Below, one piece after another: positions 32,813 through 41,963 of a DNA stretch of 64,000 nt. This stretch comes from Kribbella qitaiheensis (GTDB lineage: Bacteria > Actinomycetota > Actinomycetes > Propionibacteriales > Kribbellaceae), in the NCBI RefSeq assembly GCF_014217565.1, contig NZ_CP043661.1:3720001-3784000 (forward strand). Direction: 5' to 3'. Under the pieces are notes generated by a model, which did no database searches, was not told the DNA's origin, and saw nothing but the letters and a program-made list of their open reading frames with translations. How positions within the stretch are numbered: the first letter of the stretch is position 1; every line of letters starts with the position of its first letter. The translations under genes and the position numbers were made by a program.

Positions 32813-35809
32813 GTGCCGGGTGAGGAATATGGGGGCTCGGTACCCATGGCAGCACCCGGTAGCCGATGGCACCCTGAGCCCGTGCTCAACTCCGCGACCA
32901 CCGGGACGCTCCCGGCCGGCCAGGCAGACGCCTGGTGGACGGCCGGTATCGGCCCGCACGAATCAGGCCGGCAGATGCCTGCCTGGGCGGAGTACGTAGA
33001 ACGTAGTACCGCCTCGACCGCCGACCGTACGCCGGTGGCGGGCGACTGGAGACAAGCTCTGGTCAGCTGCCTCGCACCGTTGCTGGACTCGGCCCGCCAC
33101 GACCTGGCCGCGGCCGGACACAACGGCGTAGTGGCCGAGCAGTTCCTGCAACGACTAGGACATCGCCTGGTCCGGTCGGCAGCTCGCACCCTGGTGCTCG
33201 AGCTGGCCCGGGCCCGGAGCCGGAAAGAACTGGCCGGCGCGACACCGGCCGAGCGTTTCCTGAACTTCACCCACCGGCTCACTGGAGGGAGCGAGCTGGC
33301 GGAATTCCTGGCCGCATACCCAGTGCTGGCCCGGGTTTTGGGCGAGGCGTGCCGACAGGCTGTCGAGGGTCACCTCGAACTGCTGGCCCGCCTCGCCGAG
33401 GACCGCGAGCTACTGGTGACCGAATTGCTGGCCGGCGTCGATCCCGGCGCACTCGTCAGCGTCGAGCCCGGGGGCGATCCCCACCGTGGCGGACGATCGA
33501 CAGCCACCCTCACCTTCGACGACGGCACCCAGGTGGTCTACAAACCCCGGCCGCTCGACCTGCACCTGCACTTCAACGAGCTGACCGACTGGCTGAGCGG
33601 CAAGACCGGTCTGGGCCTGCGGACCGTCCAGGTGGTGCCCCGGCCGGGCTACGGCTGGCTCGGGTTCGTCGAGCACCAGCCCTGCGCCGACCTGGCCGAA
33701 GTACGCCGCTTCTACTACCGGCAAGGTGCTCTACTGGCCCTGCTGTACGTGCTGGACGGCACCGACATGCACTACGAGAACCTGATCGCGGCCGGCGACC
33801 AACCGGTGCTCGTAGACGTGGAGACACTCTTCCATCCGAGCCAGCAAGGTATCGGCGTACTAGGACAGGACCCAGCTCACTCGGCGCTCCGCAGCTCGGT
33901 CTACCGCACCGCCCTGCTGCCGTTGCTCTTCACCGGCGAGCACGGCGTCACGGACATCTCCGGACTGGGCGGCGACGCCGGCGAGGTTTCGCCTGTCAAC
34001 AAGGTCGACTGGGCCGACGCAGGCCTGGACACGATGCACCTCGTCCGGCGTCCCGGCACGACACCCGGTGCTCGCAACCGTCCCCGGCTCGACGGGGTCG
34101 CGATGGAGCCGCGGGACCACGAGATCGCTTTACTGACCGGGTTCCGGGCAGCGTATGAGGCGATCGCCTGGCACCGCAAGGAGTTGCTCGGGCCGGACGG
34201 ACTCCTGGCCCGCTGCGCGACCGACGAGATCCGGTACGTCGCCCGGCCGACACACACCTACGTGACCCTGCTCGAGGAGTCGACGCATCCCGACGCGCTC
34301 CGCGACGCGGACGGCCGGAGCCAGCTGCTCGACCTGCTCTGGGAGGCCGACCCGTCGGTACGCCGGCTGGTCCCGTACGAGCTGGCCGACCTCTGGGCAG
34401 GCGACGTCCCGCTCTTCACCGCCCGGCCGGACAGCCGCGACGTGTGGGCCGCCGACGGCAGCCGGGTGCCACAACTCCTTGCCAGCAAGGGACTTGCCGA
34501 GGTCGAGGCGAAGATCGCCGCGATGAGCGAGGTCGATCAGCACCGCCAGCAATGGCTCATCTCGGCCTGCCTGGCCACCCGCCCGGAACCGGTCGTCCAT
34601 GCCTGTACGACGAACAGGGCCGGCCTCGGCGCGGCGGAAGCCGATCCGGAACGGCTGCTCGCGGCCGCCACCGACATCGCCGACGAGATCATGGCGCAGG
34701 TCCTCGGCAGCAGCGGCGGCGCGGCGAACTGGCTGAGCCTCGAACTGCTCGACGACCACCATTGGGCCGTGATGCCGATGGGCGCCGGCCTGTCGAACGG
34801 CTTCACGGGGACCGCGCTCTTCCTGGCCCAGATCGGTGCGCTCACCGGCGCCCAGAAGTACAGCGACCTGGCCAGGGACGCGATCCGGCCGATTCCCTTG
34901 CTGCTGGAAGCGCTCTCGGCCTGGCCGGAGACGGCACAGATCGTCGGGCCCGGCCTGCACGGCCTCGGGGGAATCAGCTACGGCCTCGACCGGCTCAGCT
35001 ATCTGCTGGACGACCCGGACGTCACCAAGTGGCTGGCGGCATCCCTGGAACTCAGCGAGCAGCTCAGTCCCGACCCCGACCACTTCCCCGGCTACGTCGA
35101 GGGCGCGGCCGGCGGACTCGCCGCTATGCAAGCGATCCGCGGTCTGCCTGCCGCCGCGCGACTCGCGGCCCGGTACGCCGACGAACTGGTCTCGGCAGTG
35201 GACCGCGCGATCCCCGCCCCCGGCCCAGGGTTCGCCCGTGGATACCAGGGAATCGGCTGGGCGCTCGGACAGTACGGCCTACCAGGCAGCCCGTACGCCG
35301 ACGCGGCGCGGGCAGCCATCGACCTGGCTGCTGTCAACCAAGATGGGCGCGACCAGCCGGCCGACGCCGGCTGGTGCGCGGGCGGAGCCGGTGCCACCCT
35401 TGCCCGGCTCTCCGCCGGCACCCCGACGGACCTCGACACCTATCTGAGGACCGCCACAGAACGTCCGGTACTCGCCGACATGAGTCTGTGTCACGGCGAG
35501 CTCGGCGCGGTCGAGCCGTTGTTGTGGCTCACCGGAAGCGATCACCCAGCCACAGAGGCGGTCCGGAAGCGCCGGGCCGGGCTGGTGCTCGCCGCAGTAC
35601 AGCAGTACGGGCCGCACTGTGGCACGCCGCGAGCCGTCACCTCACCAGGCCTGCTGACAGGCCTGGCAGGGATCGGCTATGGCCTGCTCCGGCTCGGTTT
35701 CCACGGACAGGTTCCGTCCGTACTGCTGCTGGAACCCACCACCGGTCTGCGGCGCCCATCACAGCGCACCGGCCGGACAGAACACCATTCGACAGGGGAA
35801 ACACCATGA
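32813..35809 (+). CDS. lanM: Class II lanthipeptide synthetase LanM
   Basis: A ~998-residue bifunctional enzyme. The N-terminal two thirds are the DUF4135 dehydratase (VVYKPRPLDLHLHFNEL, GTDMHYENLIAAGDQPVLVDVETLFHP, a kinase-like phosphorylation/elimination fold). The C-terminal third is the LanC cyclase with zinc ligands Cys855 (WCAGG), Cys893 and His894 (LCHGE), all intact. It would dehydrate Ser/Thr and form (methyl)lanthionine in the precursor encoded by the overlapping next gene. GTG 32813 (GGAG 3 nt upstream) or ATG 32846 could be the start; I list the longer form. No LanT or protease gene is adjacent. Confidence 0.92.
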   Translation: MPGEEYGGSVPMAAPGSRWHPEPVLNSATTGTLPAGQADAWWTAGIGPHESGRQMPAWAEYVERSTASTADRTPVAGDWRQALVSCLAPLLDSARHDLAAAGHNGVVAEQFLQRLGHRLVRSAARTLVLELARARSRKELAGATPAERFLNFTHRLTGGSELAEFLAAYPVLARVLGEACRQAVEGHLELLARLAEDRELLVTELLAGVDPGALVSVEPGGDPHRGGRSTATLTFDDGTQVVYKPRPLDLHLHFNELTDWLSGKTGLGLRTVQVVPRPGYGWLGFVEHQPCADLAEVRRFYYRQGALLALLYVLDGTDMHYENLIAAGDQPVLVDVETLFHPSQQGIGVLGQDPAHSALRSSVYRTALLPLLFTGEHGVTDISGLGGDAGEVSPVNKVDWADAGLDTMHLVRRPGTTPGARNRPRLDGVAMEPRDHEIALLTGFRAAYEAIAWHRKELLGPDGLLARCATDEIRYVARPTHTYVTLLEESTHPDALRDADGRSQLLDLLWEADPSVRRLVPYELADLWAGDVPLFTARPDSRDVWAADGSRVPQLLASKGLAEVEAKIAAMSEVDQHRQQWLISACLATRPEPVVHACTTNRAGLGAAEADPERLLAAATDIADEIMAQVLGSSGGAANWLSLELLDDHHWAVMPMGAGLSNGFTGTALFLAQIGALTGAQKYSDLARDAIRPIPLLLEALSAWPETAQIVGPGLHGLGGISYGLDRLSYLLDDPDVTKWLAASLELSEQLSPDPDHFPGYVEGAAGGLAAMQAIRGLPAAARLAARYADELVSAVDRAIPAPGPGFARGYQGIGWALGQYGLPGSPYADAARAAIDLAAVNQDGRDQPADAGWCAGGAGATLARLSAGTPTDLDTYLRTATERPVLADMSLCHGELGAVEPLLWLTGSDHPATEAVRKRRAGLVLAAVQQYGPHCGTPRAVTSPGLLTGLAGIGYGLLRLGFHGQVPSVLLLEPTTGLRRPSQRTGRTEHHSTGETP

Positions 35810-36018
35810 CCGCCCAGCACAACCAGCCGCAGGACCCGCTCGCCACCCAGCCGGTCGACGAGCCGATCGACCCGATCGGCCCCATCACCCTGCCCTCGCG
35901 CGGCCGGCTCGGCCTGCGGGCCCTGGCCCTGGTCGGGACCGCCAGCGCACTTGCCGTCGGCGTCATCGAGATCGTCGACGGCTGCGGGACCTTCACCTCG
36001 ATCAGCGCTCCGCACTGA
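35806..36018 (+). CDS. lanA2: Putative class II lanthipeptide precursor with one cysteine
   Basis: A 70-residue peptide whose ATG overlaps the lanM stop (ATGA), with AGGGGAAA upstream. Residues 1-31 are Pro/Asp/Gln-rich and acidic (leader-like: QPVDEPIDPIGPITLP). Residues 33-57 are hydrophobic and membrane-like, starting RGRLGLRALAL. The C-terminus is DGCGTFTSISAPH, with a single Cys60 followed by Thr62, Thr64, Ser65 and Ser67. Only one thioether ring can form internally. No GG/GA-type cleavage motif is evident. Assignment rests mainly on coupling to lanM and composition; it might alternatively be an unrelated small membrane protein. Confidence 0.68.
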   Translation: MTAQHNQPQDPLATQPVDEPIDPIGPITLPSRGRLGLRALALVGTASALAVGVIEIVDGCGTFTSISAPH

Positions 36019-36044
36019 CCGACCGGCCGCCAACCGCTCCGGTC

Positions 36045-36080
36045 GGCCCGGCTGCAGCAAACGTTTGACGCAGCCGGGCC
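36045..36080 (+). terminator. Strong terminator-like hairpin after the class II precursor
   Basis: GGCCCGGCTGC (36045-36055) pairs with GCAGCCGGGCC (36070-36080), 11 bp perfect. The 14-nt loop itself contains the palindrome CAAACGTTTG (36058-36067), which may instead be a regulator site or form a cruciform. No U-run. Confidence 0.7.
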
Positions 36081-36141
36081 GCCGGAGGCGACCGGCCGAA
36101 CCCACTGCGATCGCCCGGGTCCGTGGATAGAGTTTGCAATC

Positions 36142-39063
36142 ATGCAGACCCATTCGCCCGGTGTGGTCGGCAGAGACGGGGAGATCGATCAACTCGACCA
36201 CCTTCTCGCCGAGGCTCGTGCCGGGCGTGGGGCTGCGGTCTTCCTGGTCGGCGAGCCCGGCATCGGCAAGAGCCGGCTGGCCGCGGTTGCCACGACGCTG
36301 GCACTCGATCAGGGCATGGCGACGCTCCGCGGCCGGGTCGGCGCGATCGGCACGATGGTCCCGTTCCGACCGTTCACCGAAGCCCTGCTGTCGTTGATCC
36401 GGCGCGGTGAGATGCCCGATCCGGAGCGGCTCGGGCTTTATCGCCGGGTGCTCGGCCGGCTCGTTCCCGATTGGGGCGACGGCGATGTGCCCGAGGGCGG
36501 GATCTCCGCCGTCGTCCTGGGTGAGGCGATCCTGCGGCTGCTCCAGCTGGTCGGCCGGGACCGCGGCTGCCTGCTCGTGCTCGAGGACCTGCACGGCTCC
36601 GACCCGGAGACCCTGGCCGTGATCGAGTACCTGCTCGACAATCTCCAGGACCAGCCGATCGCCGTCGTCGCCACCCTCCGTCCGGACCGTACGCCGGCCG
36701 CCGAACTCGCCCAGCTCGCGGCTCAGCGCGGGACCGCGGCGCTGGTCGAACTGCGCCCACTCGACCGCGAGAACGTCAGAGAGCTGGCGGCCGGTTGCCT
36801 GGAGGTCCCGTCGACAGGAGTTCCCGATCGGCTCGCCGAGCGGCTGTGGACCGACAGCGCCGGCGTCCCTTTCATCGTCGAGGAACTGCTGCAGGAGGCC
36901 AGCCGGTCCGGACAGCTGGTCTCGGCGACCGATGGCACGGTCCAGGTCGTCGACGACTTCCGGATGACCGTGCCGGCCGCGGTGGTCCGCAGCATCAGCA
37001 GCCGGACCGACCAGCTCGGACCACAGTCGCGGGAGATCCTGGTGCTGGCGGCCGTGATCGGCCATCGCTTTCCGCTCAGCGTGGTCAGGCATGCCAGCGG
37101 CGTCGACGAGCGGCAACTCCTCGCGACCCTGCGGGCCGGACTCGCGGCGCAGCTGGTCGGTCCGGACGAGCCGGTGCCGGACTGGTACGCGTTCCGGCAT
37201 CCGCTGACGGCCGAGGCGTTGCTGGCCGGCCTGAACCCGACCGAGCGGGCCGGCCTGGCCCGGCGCTGCGCCGATGCGATCGAAGAGCTGCACGCCGGCC
37301 TTCCGGGCGAATGGTGCCCGATGGTCGCCGAGCTCGCCCGGGTCGGCGGCGACGTGGCCCGCGCCGGCCGGCTGTTCGCACTGACCGGCCGACGGTCCTT
37401 CGACGAGGGCTCGATGGCCTCCGCGGTGAACCTGCTGGACCGCGCCAACACCCTGCTCGCCGAAGATCCCGACATCGCCTACCGTGCCGAAGTACTCGGA
37501 TCATTGCTGCTCGCCTTGGGCGAGACCGGTCAGTTCGAGCACCCCGCTGTCACGGCGGCCGCGATCGAGGACCTGGCCAACCGCAATCTCGACAGCCGCA
37601 AGGTGGCGGCTCTGCACGTCCGGCTGGCGGGAGTCGAGCACTTCGCCGGCCGCTGGTCGTCGGCGTCCACCCATGTCGCCGTCGCGCGGTCCCTGCTCGG
37701 GCCGGACGCGGACGACTCCGACCTCGCACCGCTCGACGCGATGGCAGCGGCCCTCGAACTGGCCAAGACGAGCCCGGGACGGTTGAAGTCGGCGGCCCAG
37801 CTCGCCACCCGGGCGGCCGAGGCGGCCGAACGGGCCAAGCTCCCGGCGGTCGCCGTCGAGGCCTGGCAGCTGCTCGGCATCCTGTCCCGCGAGCACGATC
37901 TCGACCAGTCGATCGGCTACTTCCGGCGGGCCCGGCAGGTGGCGGCCGAGCACAACATGGCCGTCCAGCAGAACCTTTCGCACATCTTCCAGGCCGGCAC
38001 GATGTGCCTGGCCGACGGCGACGTGACGGAGCTCGAACACGCCCGCCAGCAGGCGCTGCGGATCGGCGCGATTCCGAGCGCCTACGAGGTCGACGGCGCA
38101 CTCGGCCAGCAGGCGATCCTGCGGTCGGAGTACGAGAAGGCAGCCGAGATGATCGAGGCCTGTCTGACCGTGACCAAGCGGCTGAAGCTCACCCGCGGCG
38201 CGCCGTACGTGCTGGTCACCAAGGCCGTCCTGGCCGGCCATCAGGGCCGCCGGACCGAGATGGAGGCGATCCTCTCGGAGCTGGCGACCTGGGGCGAGCG
38301 CGCCTCGCACGAACTGCCGCTGTCCTACGGACTCGCGCGGACCTTCTGCGCCCTGCTCGAGGAGAACCGCGAGCTGGCCGAGTCCGACATGGCCCAGGCC
38401 CTCGCGTACGACGCGCAGAACCCGACCACCTTCCACATGGCCGGGAAGAACGGACTGGGGCTCCTGCTGGGTGTGCTGGCCGGGCGCAACGGCTGGCCGC
38501 ATTTCGAGGCCGTCTCGGCGACGGCGGGCAGCCGGATGCGATGGAACCGGCAGTTCGTTCAATGGGCACATGCGGTGCTGCTGGGCCGGGACGGACGCCC
38601 GGAGGAGGCCGACGCGAAGGCGGCCGAGGCGATGGAGACGTCCTCGCTCTATCCGATGGCGCGGCATCTCGGGCTGCGGATGGTGGCCGAGCCGGCCCAT
38701 GCCGATGGGTGGGGTGAGCCGGTCGCGTGGTTGCGGCAGGCCGAGGACTACTTCCACATCGCGAACGTCCAGCCGGTGGCGAGCGCGTGCCGGAGTTTGA
38801 TGCGGCAGTTGGGGGCGACGGTCTCGCAGCGCCGTACCGGGACCGACCAGGTGCCGGCGAATCTGCGCCAACTGGGGATCACCACCCGGGAGTACGAGGT
38901 CTGCCGGTTGCTGGTCGACCGGATCGGGAACAAGTCGATCGCGTCGAGGCTGCACATCTCGCCGCGGACCGTGGAGAAGCACGTCGCGAGCCTGATGACC
39001 AAGACTCAGCAGCCCGACCGTGAGGCACTGAGCAGCTTTGCCCGCACAGTGCTGCAAGACTGA
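36142..39063 (+). CDS. LAL-type (large ATP-binding LuxR) transcriptional regulator
   Basis: A 973-residue regulator. Walker A is GEPGIGKS (residues 37-44), Walker B LLVLEDLHGSD. A long helical-repeat (TPR-like) middle follows and a C-terminal LuxR HTH (LGITTREYEVCRLLVDRIGNKSIASRLHISPRTVEKHV split across ~910-955). LAL proteins are pathway-specific activators in many actinobacterial secondary-metabolite loci. It is encoded 123 nt downstream of the class II lanthipeptide genes, so it may activate them. Confidence 0.88.
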   Translation: MQTHSPGVVGRDGEIDQLDHLLAEARAGRGAAVFLVGEPGIGKSRLAAVATTLALDQGMATLRGRVGAIGTMVPFRPFTEALLSLIRRGEMPDPERLGLYRRVLGRLVPDWGDGDVPEGGISAVVLGEAILRLLQLVGRDRGCLLVLEDLHGSDPETLAVIEYLLDNLQDQPIAVVATLRPDRTPAAELAQLAAQRGTAALVELRPLDRENVRELAAGCLEVPSTGVPDRLAERLWTDSAGVPFIVEELLQEASRSGQLVSATDGTVQVVDDFRMTVPAAVVRSISSRTDQLGPQSREILVLAAVIGHRFPLSVVRHASGVDERQLLATLRAGLAAQLVGPDEPVPDWYAFRHPLTAEALLAGLNPTERAGLARRCADAIEELHAGLPGEWCPMVAELARVGGDVARAGRLFALTGRRSFDEGSMASAVNLLDRANTLLAEDPDIAYRAEVLGSLLLALGETGQFEHPAVTAAAIEDLANRNLDSRKVAALHVRLAGVEHFAGRWSSASTHVAVARSLLGPDADDSDLAPLDAMAAALELAKTSPGRLKSAAQLATRAAEAAERAKLPAVAVEAWQLLGILSREHDLDQSIGYFRRARQVAAEHNMAVQQNLSHIFQAGTMCLADGDVTELEHARQQALRIGAIPSAYEVDGALGQQAILRSEYEKAAEMIEACLTVTKRLKLTRGAPYVLVTKAVLAGHQGRRTEMEAILSELATWGERASHELPLSYGLARTFCALLEENRELAESDMAQALAYDAQNPTTFHMAGKNGLGLLLGVLAGRNGWPHFEAVSATAGSRMRWNRQFVQWAHAVLLGRDGRPEEADAKAAEAMETSSLYPMARHLGLRMVAEPAHADGWGEPVAWLRQAEDYFHIANVQPVASACRSLMRQLGATVSQRRTGTDQVPANLRQLGITTREYEVCRLLVDRIGNKSIASRLHISPRTVEKHVASLMTKTQQPDREALSSFARTVLQD

Positions 39064-39188
39064 CCTCAGGGCGTTGTAGGACTGATCCCTGAGCGGGTGC
39101 GTGTGCTGGGCAGCACGGCGCCCGGACAGTGATAGTTGTCAACTCACGGATTTCCAGAACGCACCGCCCGCGCCTGGGAGTGGTTTAA

Positions 39189-39244
39189 TTTATGAACGCT
39201 CGCTTTATATATAAGATGGGCGAGTGGCAGGCAAGGGGTCGGAC
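39189..39244 (+). promoter_or_regulatory. AT-rich promoter region with palindrome TTATATATAA
   Basis: The palindrome at 39205-39214 and the preceding TTTATGAAC form a strikingly AT-rich stretch in GC-rich surroundings, directly upstream of the ROK regulator. ROK-family repressors bind AT-rich inverted repeats, so an autoregulatory operator is likely. Confidence 0.45.
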
Positions 39245-40474
39245 ATGGGCAAGGGAACGGTCGGCGGCGGCGGTACGACGATGCTGCGGCGGATCAACGT
39301 CGCTGCTGTGCTGGACGCGGTCCGCCGCTCGGCACCGGCCCCGCTGCGAGTCGCCGAACTGGTGGAACGGACCGGTCTGGCCAGACCGACCGTCGCACAG
39401 GCGGTCGACGAGTTGCTGGACAACGGCTGGCTGCAGCAGCACGGGCCGGATTCGGCGGACCGTTCGCTCGGCCGGCCGGCCATCCGGGTGTCGCTGCGCG
39501 GCCGCGCAGCGCCGGTGCTCGGCCTGGACGTCGGTCCGCACCGCGTCACCGTGGGCGTCTCCGACCTGGCCGGTCGCAAGCTTTCGCTCGTCCGCCGGTC
39601 CGGCCCCGGGTGGACCGCCCAGGAGCTGCTCGGCGTCATCAGCGAGGTGATCACCGAGGCACTGGCCGAGGCGGAGGTGCCGGCCGAGGACATCGCGGCC
39701 GCGGTCGCCGCCAGCCCCGGCATCGTGGACGAGCACACCGGCCGCGTCCAGCTGGTGCCGAGTGTGCCCGGCTGGTCCGCGGTCGACCTGACCAAGCATG
39801 TCCGTAGCCTGCTCGACTGCCCGGTCATGCTGGACAACGACGCCAACCTGGCCGCACTGGCCATCGCCGCGGCCCGGGGTGGCACCGGGACCCTGCTGGC
39901 GATCCAGTGGGGTGAGCGGCTCGGTGCCGGCATCGTGATCGACGGCCGGCTGCACCGCGGCACGGGTGCCGCCGGTGAGATCGGCTTCATCGCCACCGCG
40001 CCGGACGACGTGATCAATCCCGAGGACAGCCGCGGACCGCTGGAACGTGCGGTCGGCTCCGAGGCGATCGCCGAGCTCGGACGGCAGGCGGCGCTGGCCA
40101 ACCCGGACTCGCGACTGGCGGAGCTCGGTCGCGACCAGCTGGACACTGCCGATGTGTTCGCCGCGGCTGCCGAGCGCGACCCGGTCGCCCAGGCCGTCGT
40201 GCAGCAGGTCGCGCGGGACTTCGCGAGGGCACTTGCCCCCGCAGTACTGGTTCTCGACCCGACGGCCGTGGTGATCGGTGGCGGTGTGGCCCGGGCGGGC
40301 GCCGTGCTGCTCGACGCCATCTCCGACCAGCTCCGGTTGCTGACGCTGAACCACCCGAAGCTGGAGCTGTCCGCTCTTGCCGAGGACGCGGTCGTCACCG
40401 GTGCGATGCGGATGGCGCTGGACGAGGTCTGGCAGCGCAAGCTTCCGACACCGGCGCTGACTACTCCTGCTTAG
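39245..40474 (+). CDS. ROK family transcriptional regulator (winged HTH)
   Basis: About 409 residues. The N-terminal winged HTH (AAVLDAVRRSAPAPLRVAELVERTGLARPTVAQAVDELL in pieces) is followed by a ROK sugar-kinase-like domain (VLGLDVGPHRVTVGVSDL, DNDANLAAL, GAAGEIGF). The zinc-binding CxCGxxGC signature found in many ROK proteins is absent: GEIGFIATAPDD is followed directly by INPEDS. It therefore probably binds effector sugars without the structural zinc. ATG 39245 has AAGGGG at good spacing; GTG 39224 is an alternative. No transporter genes adjoin, so the target is unclear. Confidence 0.83.
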   Translation: MGKGTVGGGGTTMLRRINVAAVLDAVRRSAPAPLRVAELVERTGLARPTVAQAVDELLDNGWLQQHGPDSADRSLGRPAIRVSLRGRAAPVLGLDVGPHRVTVGVSDLAGRKLSLVRRSGPGWTAQELLGVISEVITEALAEAEVPAEDIAAAVAASPGIVDEHTGRVQLVPSVPGWSAVDLTKHVRSLLDCPVMLDNDANLAALAIAAARGGTGTLLAIQWGERLGAGIVIDGRLHRGTGAAGEIGFIATAPDDVINPEDSRGPLERAVGSEAIAELGRQAALANPDSRLAELGRDQLDTADVFAAAAERDPVAQAVVQQVARDFARALAPAVLVLDPTAVVIGGGVARAGAVLLDAISDQLRLLTLNHPKLELSALAEDAVVTGAMRMALDEVWQRKLPTPALTTPA

Positions 40475-40502
40475 TCGCTCAGCGCCCTAGTCGCTCAGGG
40501 CG
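40472..40502. terminator. Short bidirectional terminator with direct repeats
   Basis: CGCCCT (40483-40488) and AGGGCG (40497-40502) form a small stem between convergent genes. TAGTCGCTCAG occurs twice at 16-bp spacing (40472 and 40488), the first containing the ROK gene stop and the second the hydrolase stop region. Confidence 0.5.
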
Positions 40503-41233
40503 TTGGCGATGGCGTCGGGGCGGTCCAGGTGGACCAGGTGCGCCGAGTCGCTGAGCACTTCGATGCCGATTGTGTTGAGCTTCGCGGCCAGCTTGCGTTG
40601 ACCGGCCAGCCAGCTCTTCGCGGTGAAGCGGGAGCTGCCGCCGGTGGCTACCAGGACGACCGTCGGCGGCAGGTTCGACGGCAGGCTCTGGAGCAGCGCC
40701 TCCACCTCTGCGGCCAGCGTCCAGCTGTTCGCCAGGTCGTCCCAGAACAACAGCCAGGAGTTCGCCGCGCCGTACCGGGCCCTGGCGGTTGCCTTGGACA
40801 ACAGATCGCGGTTGGTCGCACTGCCGACCCAGACCAGTAGCCGGCGCAGGCTGGGTCCGATCAGCCGCGGCAGGCCGGTCCGGCCGACGGAGGTCAGGAA
40901 CGAGCGGATCATCCGGTCGGCCGGGGTGCCCGGATAGAGCCAGCTCCAGCCCGTCTCCGAGGTGAGGCTGGTGTCGATCAGGACGAGGCGCTCGATCTCG
41001 CCGGGATGGGTCAGGGCCCAGCGCAGTACTGCGAGGCCGCCGATCGAGTGGCCGGCCAGGCGGACCGGAGTACCGGCTTTGGTTGCCGCTCGCAATTCGT
41101 CCACCGACGAGGCGACCGGGGTCTGCCACGGGTCGAGCACCCGGATGTCGCGTCCGGGCAGCAGGCCGAGGACCCGGTCGAACTCCTCGGGAGTCTCGGC
41201 CAGGCCGGGCAGCACGATCCACGGTGTACTCAT
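40487..41233 (-). CDS. Alpha/beta-fold hydrolase
   Basis: A 248-residue cytoplasmic hydrolase: WIVLPGLAE near the oxyanion position, nucleophile elbow GHSIGG, and a late His in SDSAHLVHLDRPDAI. Family covers esterases, lactonases and thioesterases; the substrate cannot be inferred. ATG overlaps the stop of the DUF998 gene upstream, so the two are translationally coupled. Confidence 0.8.
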   Translation of the reverse strand: MSTPWIVLPGLAETPEEFDRVLGLLPGRDIRVLDPWQTPVASSVDELRAATKAGTPVRLAGHSIGGLAVLRWALTHPGEIERLVLIDTSLTSETGWSWLYPGTPADRMIRSFLTSVGRTGLPRLIGPSLRRLLVWVGSATNRDLLSKATARARYGAANSWLLFWDDLANSWTLAAEVEALLQSLPSNLPPTVVLVATGGSSRFTAKSWLAGQRKLAAKLNTIGIEVLSDSAHLVHLDRPDAIANALSD

Positions 41234-41943
41234 TTGATGAAAGCCTGCCTCAAGCCTGGTAACAGCGTCGCCATCAACAGACAGACCAGCAGGACGGAAA
41301 CCCGCTGCAGGATGCCCGGCGGATGCAGATCGTTGCCGGTCAGCACCTCCACGCCGGTCTCGATCCCGAGCCAGGCCTGGGTCACCGCGACCCCGCCCGC
41401 CAGCACCGCGATCGCCTTGGCCGGCACGCCGCCCCAGCCCAGCCGGCGCAGTACGAGGACCGCGAAGATGCCCATGGCAACACTCCCGACGCCGGCCAGT
41501 GTCGAGGTCGTCTCGTGCAGGATCAGCGCCGCGCCGGTCTGGCCGTTCGCCTCGGCATCGCGGCACGCCTGGCTCAGGGACGGCGCGCAGTCCATCGGGA
41601 ATACCGCGTCGGACATCGTCCCGACGCCGAACACAGCCGCGCTGACCAGCAGCCCGCCCACATCGCGGTGTATCCGGATCGCTGGACGGCCGAGGATCGC
41701 GGCGAGCACCAGCAACACCCCCGAGCCGAGATCCATTGCTCGCGCATACGGACCGGTCGATTGGTCCTTCGCGCCGAGCTCACTGAGGAACGAGTAGTGG
41801 ATATTCAGCGGGAATCCGGCCGCTACCTCCAGCAGCAGGCTGCAGTAGAGCACTCCGGCGCCGACCATCACGTCGCGCATCAACCGGTACTGGAGCCGGG
41901 CGGGGACGGCCATCATGCGGGCCAGAGTCGCATATCGGTTCAA
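41230..41943 (-). CDS. DUF998 family membrane protein
   Basis: A 237-residue protein with six or more membrane segments and DUF998 hallmarks (NIHYSFLSELGA, DAVFPMDC, HETTSTLAGVGS). Function unknown. A TTG start at 41943 is supported by AGGAG 5 nt upstream; the next ATG candidates lie ~27-30 nt in. It is divergent from lysX with only 20 nt between start codons, so the promoters must overlap. DUF998 genes occur near lipid or envelope genes, which fits the lysX neighbour. Confidence 0.78.
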   Translation of the reverse strand: MNRYATLARMMAVPARLQYRLMRDVMVGAGVLYCSLLLEVAAGFPLNIHYSFLSELGAKDQSTGPYARAMDLGSGVLLVLAAILGRPAIRIHRDVGGLLVSAAVFGVGTMSDAVFPMDCAPSLSQACRDAEANGQTGAALILHETTSTLAGVGSVAMGIFAVLVLRRLGWGGVPAKAIAVLAGGVAVTQAWLGIETGVEVLTGNDLHPPGILQRVSVLLVCLLMATLLPGLRQAFIK

Positions 41944-41963
41944 GTCCGCTCCTGGCAGGTGGG

